A stretch of DNA of 64,000 bases from Monoplex corrugatus (taxonomy: Eukaryota; Mollusca; Gastropoda; Littorinimorpha; Ranellidae): assembly GCA_030674185.1 (NCBI GenBank), contig CM060308.1, positions 28,325,004 to 28,389,003 on the forward strand. Direction: 5' to 3'. Every line of letters starts with the position of its first letter. Within the stretch, counting starts at the first letter, position 1. Below are positions 54,779 through 64,000 of the stretch, piece by piece. The position numbers and the translations under genes are program-made. Below the pieces are notes generated by a model, which saw only the letters and a list, made by a program, of their open reading frames with translations, made no database searches and had not been told where the DNA came from.

Positions 54779-56125
54779 CTCTCTCCAGTTCCGTTCCATT
54801 CTCTCCCCTTCTGTCACCCGCCCGTTGGAAATCTGTAATGTTTGGACTTGTCCACTCAAATCAAGTATGGATTGTTATGATTTTGCTGTCTGAAGATCTG
54901 TTGTTACTGATTTGTTGTTGTTGTTGGTTTCCATTGGAATTTGTTTGCCAGAATATACTTTTGAAATCTATGTACCTGAACTGAATGACATAATTGCTTT
55001 GGGTACATGATTCTGTGTTTGTGTAAACATGAATTTTCTGTTAGCTTATATCAGACAAAACCAGTAGTAGGTTCGCACATGCATGTTGCATTGAGAAGAA
55101 GGTTGCAATCATATTCAACACATTGAATTGCAATCATCTTGTAACACTCACAAAAATCAGTGATTTATCATATCTCCATTTGAAAAAAAAATTCTATTGA
55201 TGAAGCCAACCAGCAGTGTCTCTGCATGTCTTCTGTCATTTGACATAATATGTCAGGAGTGGTTTGTTATGTATGTTTGTTTGTTCAGTTGTTATAGATC
55301 GCAGTACAGATGGACTCAGGAGGTATATCATATTTGGCTTAACAGCTTAGTCTGAATCTTGATTCTAAGAAATAGTGTCAGAGTGAAACTTTTCTAAAAA
55401 ATGAAAGTCACCTTGTTTATCCCATTTCATCAGTCTTTCAACTAATGATGAGAACAACTTTGTGGAGTACTTTTTGTTTTGTGTGCTGGAAATGGCAGAC
55501 TACTGCCTTCTTTCTTTTTCTTTTCTTTTTTTTTTTCTTTTTTGTTTGTTTTTTTTTTGGTAATCTACATGTCATTGCGCAGTACATTTTTTTCAGTAAG
55601 ATTGTAGTCGAAGGTCAATAGTCCTGTTTATGCGTTTTGTTGCACACTGCTTTAAAGCTTGTGTTATGTATTTTGAACCCAAGGGATTTGGAAAAATAAA
55701 AACAGAATACTAAAAGATATGTTTTTGGACATTTGTTGGGCATGAAGTCTGTGGTCACAGATTTTTTTTTCATCTCTCTACAAGCTTCTGACATCAGCAC
55801 AAGCTTCCACAGAAAAGAAATATATCAACTATCATTCAGGATACCATAGATTTATGAAGATTGACTGACAGCATTTGATTGGGATGGTTTTAATGCTCTG
55901 GACAGCCTTGAAAGGTTTGGTTTGATCTACTCAAGGATCTCTGCGATATTGTACTAATTCCAGTGATCATGGCTTGTGATAAGGCCAGTGCTGCAGATAT
56001 GCCTTCCTGTTTTTTCACTGCTAAACTTGTGGTTGAGTGATATTTGTGTCAGAATTTCAATTGAAATATTTTCACCTTTTGCATTCAAAATTAATACTGG
56101 CCAGTGATGAAATGGCCTTTGTGGG
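54508..56125 (+). other. NAA30 3' UTR / 3' flank
   Basis: It includes a (CT)n array at 54686-54786 and T-rich tracts at 55505-55560. An AATAAA at 55695-55700 could end the transcript. No other gene was recognised. Confidence 0.45.
54686..54786. repeat. (CT)n array
   Basis: CT repeat with TTTCTC and GTCTCT interruptions, in the NAA30 3' region. Confidence 0.92.
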
Positions 56126-56260
56126 CTGTTGATTGACTAGCTCATTGATAGAGCTGTAGACTTGAGATGTATAACTGAAGTTCAATCCCCACCTGAAACA
56201 TAAAAACTAGCCTCTTTGCTGCCCGTCTGAAATGTTCTAATCTTTCTGGTGGTATCAGCT
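56125..56260 (+). mobile_element. Possible tRNA-derived SINE head
   Basis: GACTAGCTCATTGATAGAGC resembles box A of a tRNA and GAAGTTCAATCCCCACCTG resembles box B, 35-40 nt apart. Acceptor pairing is absent and the downstream body is not matched elsewhere in the window. Confidence 0.4.
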
Positions 56261-56744
56261 AAGTATTTTATAGGTCCTGTTCTCTGTCCACCCCACCACC
56301 TTCCCATTTCAAGGCCTTGCCAGCACATAGGGTTTTGCACAGACTCAGAGTCTGCTAGATAACTACTGGCAGATTTGTGTGAAGTGCTTATGGAATTGTC
56401 TGAGTGCAGTGAATCCCTCTGGGATAAACTTTGAACAATCTTAAAATGGCTGTTGGCATTCATTCTGGCCAGTTCCATGTTATACATGCTGAGAATATTT
56501 TCATGTCATTCCATCTCTTCAATGTATTACACACGAACTGAAACATTTTCTTTTTGTGTAATTTGAAAGAAAAAAAAGGAAACTTAATCAACTTCATGTG
56601 TTTAAAGCTTTCTGTGCAAACTAACCAAAACACTAGTGTGGTTCTTTACTTTTCTGTTTTTCATTTTTATTTTTCAACTCCACAGATATTAATATGCAGG
56701 CCAATTTATGTATCTGCTGTTGCTTCTTCTTCTTCTTCTTCTGC

Positions 56745-57245
56745 GTTCGCACGTTCACAAGGTCAGTCCAGTCAGGGAGACGAATGTTGTCGTGTCCTCC
56801 ATGTCCTGTCAGCAGCCATAGAGCTTGGTGCGGAGGGGAGCTGCCGTCGGCCACACTTGTTCCCTCTGCTCTTGGAAGAGGGGGCAGATCTGAAGGATGT
56901 GTTCTGGTGTCTGTTCTTCCAGACCACAAGGACAGATAGGTGATGGGGCCAGCTTCATCTTCCTGAACAGGTTGGCATTCAGGCGACAGTGACCTGTTCT
57001 GAGCCTGAAGATCGCCACCTGCTGCAGACGGCTAAGGAGATGGTATGGATCCTTTGAGGTTGTTCTGCAGAAGGCTGCCTTCACAAGGGTCTTCTTCTCC
57101 CTGAAGCTAAGGCTTTTTTCTGGTTGTCTTCCTTTGGCTCCATCTTTGGCAAGCTGGTCTGCTGCTTCGTTTCCAGGTATCCCACAATGGGCCGGAACCC
57201 ACTGCAGGACCACACGTCGATGCTTGGCGACATCTGCTGTTGCTA
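56745..57245 (-). mobile_element. Jockey/I-type LINE fragment, RNase H C-terminal half
   Basis: An open minus-strand frame (57213-56809) reads VLQWVPAHCGIPGNEAADQL, GHCRLNANLFRK, then the cysteine tail SPICPCGLEEQTPEHILQIC. HCGIPGNEAAD is the last part of the RNase H domain of such elements. An in-frame stop follows KLYGC, then remnants QDMEDTTTFVSLTGLTL. It is truncated at its 5' side near 57245. Confidence 0.8.
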
Positions 57246-57463
57246 ATCTGCTTATTTTTAAAGACAGTAGAATATTGCAAGAGAAATTTAAAATCTACAG
57301 AAAACAAACAAAGATAATAGCACAAAAGGGGAAATCAAGTAAGTTCAACACTCCAAGAGGCAATCCAGAAAAATGTTAGTCTTCATGTTGTTTATTCCAC
57401 ATACAGTTTGTATCCATACTCTGTAGATGCTGATTTCTTCAGTCAGCAAAACCAAAAACCTGT

Positions 57464-57541
57464 TTAACCCTTTGACTCCCTCACCCTGTCCATTAGCATT
57501 CTGCAGGAAGCTGGTGGATAGGGTGAGGGAGTGAAAGGGTA
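57464..57541. mobile_element. Palindromic TTAA element, copy J (hairpin only)
   Basis: TTAACCCTTTGACTCCCTCA to GAGGGAGTGAAAGGGTA, 78 bp. This is the inner hairpin alone, without outer arms, so the hairpin can exist as an independent unit. The right TTAA has become GTAC. Confidence 0.75.
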
Positions 57542-57699
57542 CATGATTCCATGTAAAAAAAAAACTTTTCTATGCTAATCTAAAAGAAAAATATACTGTA
57601 GTATGTATACTTATTGTATATGTATAAGTTTTCAATATATGAAGTGTAAAACATTTTAATTGTTATCATAAACAACTGAGTTTAAATATAAAAAATATT

Positions 57700-57830
57700 A
57701 AAAAGTTCAGATCTGGCTTATTTATACTATTGCAGTATGTCATTTGCAAATTGAGTTTAAATAAAGAAAATATAAAAAAGTTCAGATCTGGCTTATTTAT
57801 ACTATTGCAGTATGTCATTTGCAAATTACA
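57700..57830. repeat. Tandem duplication of ~77 bp
   Basis: AAAAAGTTCAGATCTGGCTT through ATGTCATTTGCAAATT (57698-57765) is repeated almost exactly at 57775-57828, separated by AAATAAAGAAAATAT. Confidence 0.85.
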
Positions 57831-57993
57831 CTGGATGACTTGGAAAGAGTACTTTTCCTCCTTCAGCGAAAAACTGATTTTTCTGTCTGACCATTTTAGT
57901 TTCTCTTTTCCTATCGTAAGACAATTTTTACTATGTTTCTTTGAGGGTTTTTTCTGCTTTGTTTGCTTTCTCCAAGTTTAATGGTCCCAACTA

Positions 57994-59321
57994 TACGAGG
58001 GTTGTTCAATTTAAGATGTCACCACCCCCTTAAAAAACGTACCTCTCATCTCAGCAACTTGAAACTTTTACATCCCTCGAAGTATTCTCCGTTGGCTAGG
58101 ATGCAAAGTTCAAGCCTCCTACGCCAATTCTCAAGCGCCCTCTGATAGTCGGTTTTAGGCAGACCAGACAACTCTGATCTTACGGCTTTGACGAGGTCTT
58201 GTACCCGGTCAAACTTACGCCCAGCGAGCTTTTCCTTCAGAACAGGGAACAGCCAGAAGTCGCATGGGGCCAAGTCGGGGCTGTAGGGTGGGTGGTCCAA
58301 AACTTGGATCCCTTGCTCGCTCAGGAAGGTTGTGGTGACCTTCACCTTATGGGCACTGGCATTGTCATGCAGAAGAAGGGTCCTCTGGGTGCCGACGGTT
58401 GGGCGCTGCTCATGGATTTTTCCTACAACTTTGGGGAGCACAACTTGGGTATAGTAGGAGGCAGTGATTGTTGATTTCTCAGGCAAAATGTCAATTGCCA
58501 CAAGGCCTTGCGTGTTGAAAAAAATAGAAAACAGTCGCTTGCGACTCTGGAATCCTGGGCGAAGAACAACTGGTCGGTCTCCGTCAGGGCCAACCCACAT
58601 GCGGTTGCAGCGTTTGTTGGGGATGCCGTAGAATGTGAGCCAACTCTCATCTCCCGTCACTAAGTCACACAGTCGTTTTGGCCCGTTGGGCTCAAACTCA
58701 TCGAGCAGTTTGCGTGAACATGCCACCCGCTGCTGCTTCTGATCATCACTTAAGAGATGTGGCACCCATCTTGCAGCCAGTTTTCTCATGTGAAGGTCTT
58801 TGTGCAGAATGTTGTTAATGGTGCCAATTGAAAGCTCACATGCCTCGCTTAATTCCCGCACAGTCGAATGTGGATCCTCCTCTATCAGTCTTTTCACATA
58901 TGCAATGTTTTGTTCGTTCCGAGCTGGTAAAGCTCGCTCTGCACGATTACCCCAATCAGATGGCACTCTACCTGCTCCTAATTGTTTGACCCACCTGCAA
59001 ACTGTGCGGTAAGACACACAATCCGTTCCGTAAACAGCTTGCAAATCTGCGTGTATCTTCCTACAATCGTCACCAAGTTGTAGCCTTGTGAAAGTGTAGA
59101 AACGAAATTGCTCATTGGTGACGTCCATTTTTTTCAGGCTCAGCTATTTGAAACACATTTGTAATTACGTCATACTCCGAGTTGCATCATGATGTCAACT
59201 TTATTTTCTGCATGCTAATCAGGTAAACTTTAAAGTTGTGTTTGGTATAAACATTTTTCTGTGCGTTGCTTCGTTTTCAAACGGCAAGCCTAGTGTCATC
59301 TTAAATTGAACAACCCTCGTA
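57994..59321 (-). mobile_element. Intact mariner transposon
   Basis: Inverted repeats TACGAGGGTTGTTCAATTTA... (57994-58018) and its perfect complement (59297-59321) extend 25 bp and are flanked by TA dinucleotides, the mariner target duplication. The 1328-bp element contains a single uninterrupted transposase ORF. The symmetry of the ends and the intact ORF suggest recent insertion. Confidence 0.95.
58046..59128 (-). CDS. Mariner transposase (DD34D)
   Basis: A 360-codon ORF from ATG 59128. It catalyses cut-and-paste transposition at TA. The N-terminal helix-turn-helix region includes DCVSYRTVCRWVKQLGAG and ELSIGTINNILHKDL. The catalytic triad is the D in VTGDESW, the D in LLHDNASAH, and the last D in YSPDLAPCDFWLFP; the second and third are separated by 34 residues, the mariner DD34D signature. 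The linker motif WVPHLL is present. Length is slightly above the usual ~345 aa. No stop or frameshift is seen. Confidence 0.96.
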   Translation of the reverse strand: MDVTNEQFRFYTFTRLQLGDDCRKIHADLQAVYGTDCVSYRTVCRWVKQLGAGRVPSDWGNRAERALPARNEQNIAYVKRLIEEDPHSTVRELSEACELSIGTINNILHKDLHMRKLAARWVPHLLSDDQKQQRVACSRKLLDEFEPNGPKRLCDLVTGDESWLTFYGIPNKRCNRMWVGPDGDRPVVLRPGFQSRKRLFSIFFNTQGLVAIDILPEKSTITASYYTQVVLPKVVGKIHEQRPTVGTQRTLLLHDNASAHKVKVTTTFLSEQGIQVLDHPPYSPDLAPCDFWLFPVLKEKLAGRKFDRVQDLVKAVRSELSGLPKTDYQRALENWRRRLELCILANGEYFEGCKSFKLLR

Positions 59322-59840
59322 TAAGACAGGTGTATGTATGAAAAAAATGGTGTTGCGTGATTTCTGTGACATTCTGATTTTCAAGCATTTTCTCATTTGA
59401 TTTTGTTCCAGTCATTTTCATCATAATAATGTGATTAGATCAACTACTCATTACTAATTATGTAGCTCAAATAGAATGTACATGGGAAAAAGTCATACCT
59501 AGAAGACAATCACAGGAATATTTTTTTTCACTGCGCTGCCATCTCTGTTGGACAGTGAGCATGTTGGAGTGATGTAGACATTTTTGTACTACTGAGTGTG
59601 AATTTCAGAGTTGATATGGACTTATTCCTTTTTTAAGATCCAACAAAAGTTGTCAGTAAAACAGAAATATTTGAACTGTGTGATTTTTCTTTTGTTTTTC
59701 CTTATTTCAGTGTCCACCATTGTTGTATAACTGACATCACATTGTGTGTTTATTTGTGTCTGTTGTCATTTGAGTATCTGGTCAGTTTGAATTCAGCTGA
59801 TAATGATTTCATCAAAGAAATACTTTGAAGGAAGAATTCA
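59322..59840. other. Intergenic, nothing recognised
   Basis: AT-rich sequence after the mariner. No coding frame with support. Confidence 0.4.
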
Positions 59841-59849
59841 GTTTTACAG

Positions 59850-60060
59850 AGTAGAGCAGAGGCACAGTGCCTATCACTGCCACAGCGGAACAATCTTTGC
59901 AGCATTGTCACCCTTTATTAAGTTGAGCAACAGGAGACATCCGACTGCTAATCCTCTGACCACCAGACTCCATGGCAACCGACAGAAACTGGCCACGTTT
60001 GTCTCCAGATACGGCCCCACCATGTAGACAGCAAATGAAAGAAGAAGAGAAGATTGCCCA
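59850..60060 (+). mobile_element. LINE C-terminal tail fragment
   Basis: The + strand reads NPLTTRLHGNRQKLATFVSR, YGPTM and stop. It resembles the end of the RNase H-bearing LINE family (compare TTTGRN... at 8540-8615), with the same 3' end GTAGACAGCAAA...AGAAGAAG. Confidence 0.6.
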
Positions 60061-63000
60061 TTATGACTGTGCAAAGACAGCAATAGCAGGAAGCATTCAA
60101 CCTGCGCCACCCAATCATGATTATGATGGTATGTACCATGGGTAGCTTTTAAAGGTTGTCTGTTAATCATGAGGGTGATGGGGAGTTAGGTGGTTGAGAT
60201 CTCAACCTTTTTAGGGTTCACAGTATGATGGTGTTTTTTAATCCCTTTACCATGCTGCTTTCACAACCCTGAACAAAGTTAAGAACTTATTCACAGTTTA
60301 CTGGACTGGAGGCTCAGAGTTGTTACTTTTATTATCACATGCCCAGTGGAGGATGAAGCATCACTATTACAGTATTCTGTGAAATCAGTAATTTGCTGTG
60401 TACTTTGATTTGAATAATGTAAAAAAAAAAATAGATGTGATATTTGAAACAAATGAAGCCAGTAGAAGACTTGCTTAACCGTTTTGCCACACTGTCCCAA
60501 TATGTCTACCTCGAGTATGGCACAGTTGCTGAATGAAAAATATGGTAATGGGGTGTATGTAATCGGCTGAAATAATTCTTGGTCCAAATTCAGGTTGAAT
60601 ATATGTTTTATCATCATGCAAACTGAACTCTTCCCTATAGAAGAGAAATAACATGCAGCCAACTAGATACATCAGCTTGCCTGCTTTTGATTGGCAGCAT
60701 GTTGTGGTGTCATGTGCCACTGCCATTTTGAAGTTTTTCTCTGCTGATATCCATCAGCTGGTTGTACTTCCAGTTGAATTTTCTGATGTGTGCACTGGTT
60801 TTTCAGATGTATAGACTTAAACACATATTCGAGTGTCTTCAGAGAGCAAAATACAATATACTTGTATTAAACTGAGTCTTTTTATCTGCAGATAGTGTTT
60901 TAGTTATGGTATCTGGATTGTTATCCACAAATGGTTCACTTGTCAAAGCATCATGTAAGCATTTTGGGAACAGTGAATTTGAAGAACAAAATTGCAGCAA
61001 TGAGGTTGGACATTGTTGAGCACAGAAAAACTTTTGAGTAAAAAGAAGTAAAAGATGCTTGGGAGTGGGATTTGACAGAGAAAGTTGTAAAAGAAGAAAC
61101 CCTCAGTTTATTCATAAAAAAAAGTTACAACTCTGGGCCCTGTGTATTACTTCCTCATTGGGAAAGAAACTACACAAGCAGAGGAAAAGTTGCTCTAGGT
61201 CATGTGTACTTAATAAAACATGCCACTTCTGTGAAATTTTGCAGAGAAAATTCAACACTTGAAAGTATTTTTCTGCTGTTTCTGCATTTACAAGAGTAAG
61301 TGTATGATATTGATATCATGAAGCAAACAAAAAAGAAAAGTAGTGAAAGTTCATAAATTGTGGTAATAGAGCTGCAGAATTATGTAGATTTGTAAGCCTC
61401 AAAATGCACCAGGTTACACAATTTTCGGTAAACGTTTTAAAAATCGTCTGGGTGAGTATGCCCCTGATTCCTCCTCCCCTCCTCACCCCACACACACAGA
61501 TTTTTTTTTCACTTGTATACAAGACTGTCGAACCTTCTTACAACGTCCAGAGGGGTGGGGTGGTGTTTCCATCAAGACAGTTGGAAGTTGACAGTTAGCA
61601 GCAGAATTTTTTTTCTGCATTCATTATAGTCTTCGACGTGATATTTACAGTCCAGAATGTATTCGATTCATTGCACTATGGTTGATTTCATTGTGAGTTT
61701 GGGCCTGCAATGGCACAAAAAGGTGTTGGAGGTCAAAGTTTGACTAGGAGAGCGCACATGCAAGAGAGAGAGAGAAAGAAAGGCTGGGGCACTGTGATGT
61801 GATTTGTTGAATGACATGAGTGACACTTCCTCTTTCTCTCTATCTTTTCTCCCCTCTCTCTGTTTGTTTGGTTTACGTGTATGTGTGTGTGTGGGCATAC
61901 ATGTGTGTAAAATACCACCCACAACCACCAATCCACACATACACACGCATGCATGCAATCAAAACCAACAAAAACAATTAAAAAAACAAAAAAACGTAGT
62001 GGAGCAGAAAGAAAATTTAAAGGCATAGAAGCAAATTGCAGGAATTACTTTAGTAAAGAAAATTTATTTTTAATAGACAAAATCTTAGATTTGAAGGGGG
62101 AAAAAAATAATTATCCCCTAAAGTGATCATACAATGATTTAGACTTGAACATAGTTAAGAGAAAGAAAAGTCTAGTAAAGTTATCAAATATGCTTACAGC
62201 TTTTTTCCCCACAATTCAGAAGTTCAAAGTTACATTTAAACGAAGCAATGTTTTTGCTTTCAACTCAAGTCGAGCTTCTTTTGAAAAAGGTAACACTTGA
62301 TGTAACCAAATAGGCCCTATAATACTTAATTTAACCAAGTAGGCCTACATGTCATGTTTTTGCTTTTCCAGAGTCTGACCTGACTCTTGTAAAGTTACTA
62401 CTTTGCCAAGCAATCTTTGGCCTTTTCACAGCTACCGTATGTCACCACGGAGAGGTTCTACGCAGGGCTTGCTGATGGAGAGGCTATGTACTGGCGGAGA
62501 GAGATTTAATGCACTCTGCTCTTCTTTTCACATAGCTGCAAGCAGCAGTGCTAGCCAGTGGTGCAGGCTGAAAGTGAGACATGACAAGCAGTAGTCACCA
62601 ACCATCACATTAAACGCATCACATCAGCCATTAAGATGCATGCAACGTCATCATCAACCCCAAAATAATCAATTGGATTGACATTCCAGTCATCAAACAT
62701 CTTTGTCAAAAGAAGTTCTACTACTCGGCCTCTTGGACATCACCCTCACGTGATTTGGCAGTTTGCTCCATCTTGCAGCATGCTGTGCGGAAGCAGTTCT
62801 TGGTTGTAGAAGGACTGACTGTCCCAAGACCGCTTCAGGGTAGACACAGAATGCAGGAGTGTGAACTGATAGTCATCTATCGGCCTTGCCGTTTTCGTCA
62901 GGTCAGTGTGGACGAACAACGAGAGGTCTTTTGCAGAGTTCTGTTGTGAATTTTCATGTTCTGAATGATGACCAGGTCGGATGGTTGTGATTTGGATGAT

Positions 63001-63150
63001 GTATTTGGTGGAAGAAATAGGACTTCTGTTGCTATCAGGGGTGGAATTTTTTTGTGCACAGGGCAATTGACCAGTATCATCAAGACTTGCTGATTTTTTT
63101 TTTTTTTATCCATGTCTGTCAAATGATGGCAGCCACTTCTTCAATGTTGC
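60061..63150. other. Intergenic, largely unassigned
   Basis: AT-rich DNA. A compositionally different block at 62600-63040 has overlapping open frames on both strands (minus: KDLSLFVHTDLTKTARPIDD, HSMLQDGANCQIT). It may be an old retroelement tail, but no family could be assigned. Short CA/GT patches lie at 61485-61500 and 61878-61950. Confidence 0.35.
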
Positions 63151-63169
63151 ATTGTAATCTAGCACAAGC

Positions 63170-63330
63170 ACGCATGCACACACAAGAGACACATATTCCT
63201 CCCCAAATTACCAAACACTCGCTCAACAACCAGGTTATATGCACCACTCAACATACCATCAACACACTTATACACACACAATCGCGCACGCACACACACA
63301 CGTATGTGTGTGCATATACACATGCACGCA
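63170..63330. repeat. CA-rich microsatellite region
   Basis: ACGCACACACACACGTATGTG-type alternating purine-pyrimidine sequence. Confidence 0.85.
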
Positions 63331-63390
63331 TTGTTATTGTCATTATTGTTTAAAGCCCAGCCGACTGCATAGAGCCATGTCAGGGCTAAC
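63330..63390 (-). repeat. LINE-like 3' UTR repeat, tail fragment
   Basis: Plus strand TTGTTTAAAGCCCAGCCGAC then TGCATAGAGCCATG is the complement of the 3' end shared by 6376-6985 and 38115-38690 (GCAGTCAGCTGGGCTTTAAA). Confidence 0.5.
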
Positions 63391-63740
63391 ATGCACGCAT
63401 ACAGATTACACACGCATACTGCACACAACACAAAAGACGCGCACGCACATACATACGCAAGCAAACACACGCACACACACACCACATAATTATACATCAC
63501 ACACATACACAAACGTCACGATCAACACGTTTAACACACACTCACAACATAATTATACATCACACACATACACAAACGACACGATCAACACGTCTAACAC
63601 ACACGCACCACATAATTATACCTCACACACACACACATGCACGCACACACATACACACACGAACGACACGATCAACACGTCTAACACACACACAACATAA
63701 TTATACATCACACACACACACACACACAACACATGCACGC
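63390..63740. repeat. Compound CA array with ~73-bp higher-order repeat
   Basis: The segment CACATAATTATACATCACAC + ACGATCAACACGT + TAACACACAC recurs three to four times at intervals of about 70-80 bp (from 63482, 63545, 63608, 63690) within CA repeats. Confidence 0.8.
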
Positions 63741-63912
63741 ACGCACACACATGACATAGCGCGCCGAATGGAGACAAGATGTTCAGTAAATACTGGAATC
63801 GCAAATATGTAGCCTATCGCATCTCGCGTTCTCAAACTACACTTCTCCCAAGAGCTCCTTCAACCACTAGTCCTTGTCCACGTCTACTTTAGAGCATAGG
63901 TGCATCCCTTTT

Positions 63913-63962
63913 GTGTGTGTGTGTGTGTGAGTGTGTGTGTGTGGTTGTTGTTGTTGTCGTCG
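63913..63962. repeat. (GT)n-(GTT)n array
   Basis: GT repeat followed by GGTTGTTGTTGTTGTCGTCG near the window end. Confidence 0.9.
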
Positions 63963-64000
63963 TCCTGGAGCCGAAGATCCGCTGCGAAATTTTCTCCTTT

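Noticed and set aside
58199..58474. Plus-strand ORF over the mariner
   Set aside because: Antisense shadow of the transposase gene.

Overview
The window is animal nuclear DNA, most likely from a gastropod or related mollusc. This is inferred from two spliced animal genes, several classes of non-LTR retrotransposon, tRNA-derived SINEs whose central domain resembles mollusc SINEs, a mariner element and very dense (CA)n/(CT)n arrays. No species is named because no marker fixes one. Nothing prokaryotic is present.

Two genes run on the + strand. The first, about 2.5-25.5 kb, is a BRMS1/BRMS1L-family gene (Sds3-like subunit of SIN3-HDAC co-repressor complexes). Nine exons can be joined in frame through consensus splice sites. 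Intron 6 is an AT-AC intron with a textbook U12-type donor (ATATCCTTTT), a TTCTTTAAC branch site and an AC acceptor. The last coding exon has two acceptors 4 nt apart, predicting a short and a longer C-terminus. The second gene, 43.3-54.5 kb, is NAA30 (MAK3, catalytic subunit of N-terminal acetyltransferase C): four exons, 285 codons, complete GNAT domain.

Most of the rest is mobile or repetitive. The left edge (0-2.1 kb) holds minus-strand remnants of an RLE-class (HERO/R2-like) and an RTE-like LINE, with a short U2 snRNA-like stretch between them. BRMS1L intron 4 holds a 5'-truncated CR1/L2-like LINE (minus). Intron 7 holds a nearly complete copy of the same LINE (plus), itself split by a 3.6-kb HERO/R2-like element (minus) whose only clear lesion is one frameshift. 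At 29.3-30.5 kb there is a three-layer nest: a dispersed repeat, a piggyBac-like remnant and a hAT-like MITE. NAA30 intron 3 carries a 3.27-kb element with 16-bp perfect inverted repeats, a 7-bp target duplication and a two-exon 72-codon reading frame of unknown function. A 1.33-kb mariner with an intact 360-codon transposase lies at 58.0-59.3 kb.

The most distinctive local signal is a family of about ten palindromic TTAA-bounded elements (TTAACCCTTTGACTCCC...) scattered from 5.2 to 57.5 kb. Each contains a ~78-bp near-perfect hairpin nested in a ~190-bp outer unit; one copy consists of the hairpin alone. Minisatellites (45 bp x6; ~33 bp over 1.2 kb; ~52/56 bp x~20) and microsatellites fill much of the introns and intergenic DNA.
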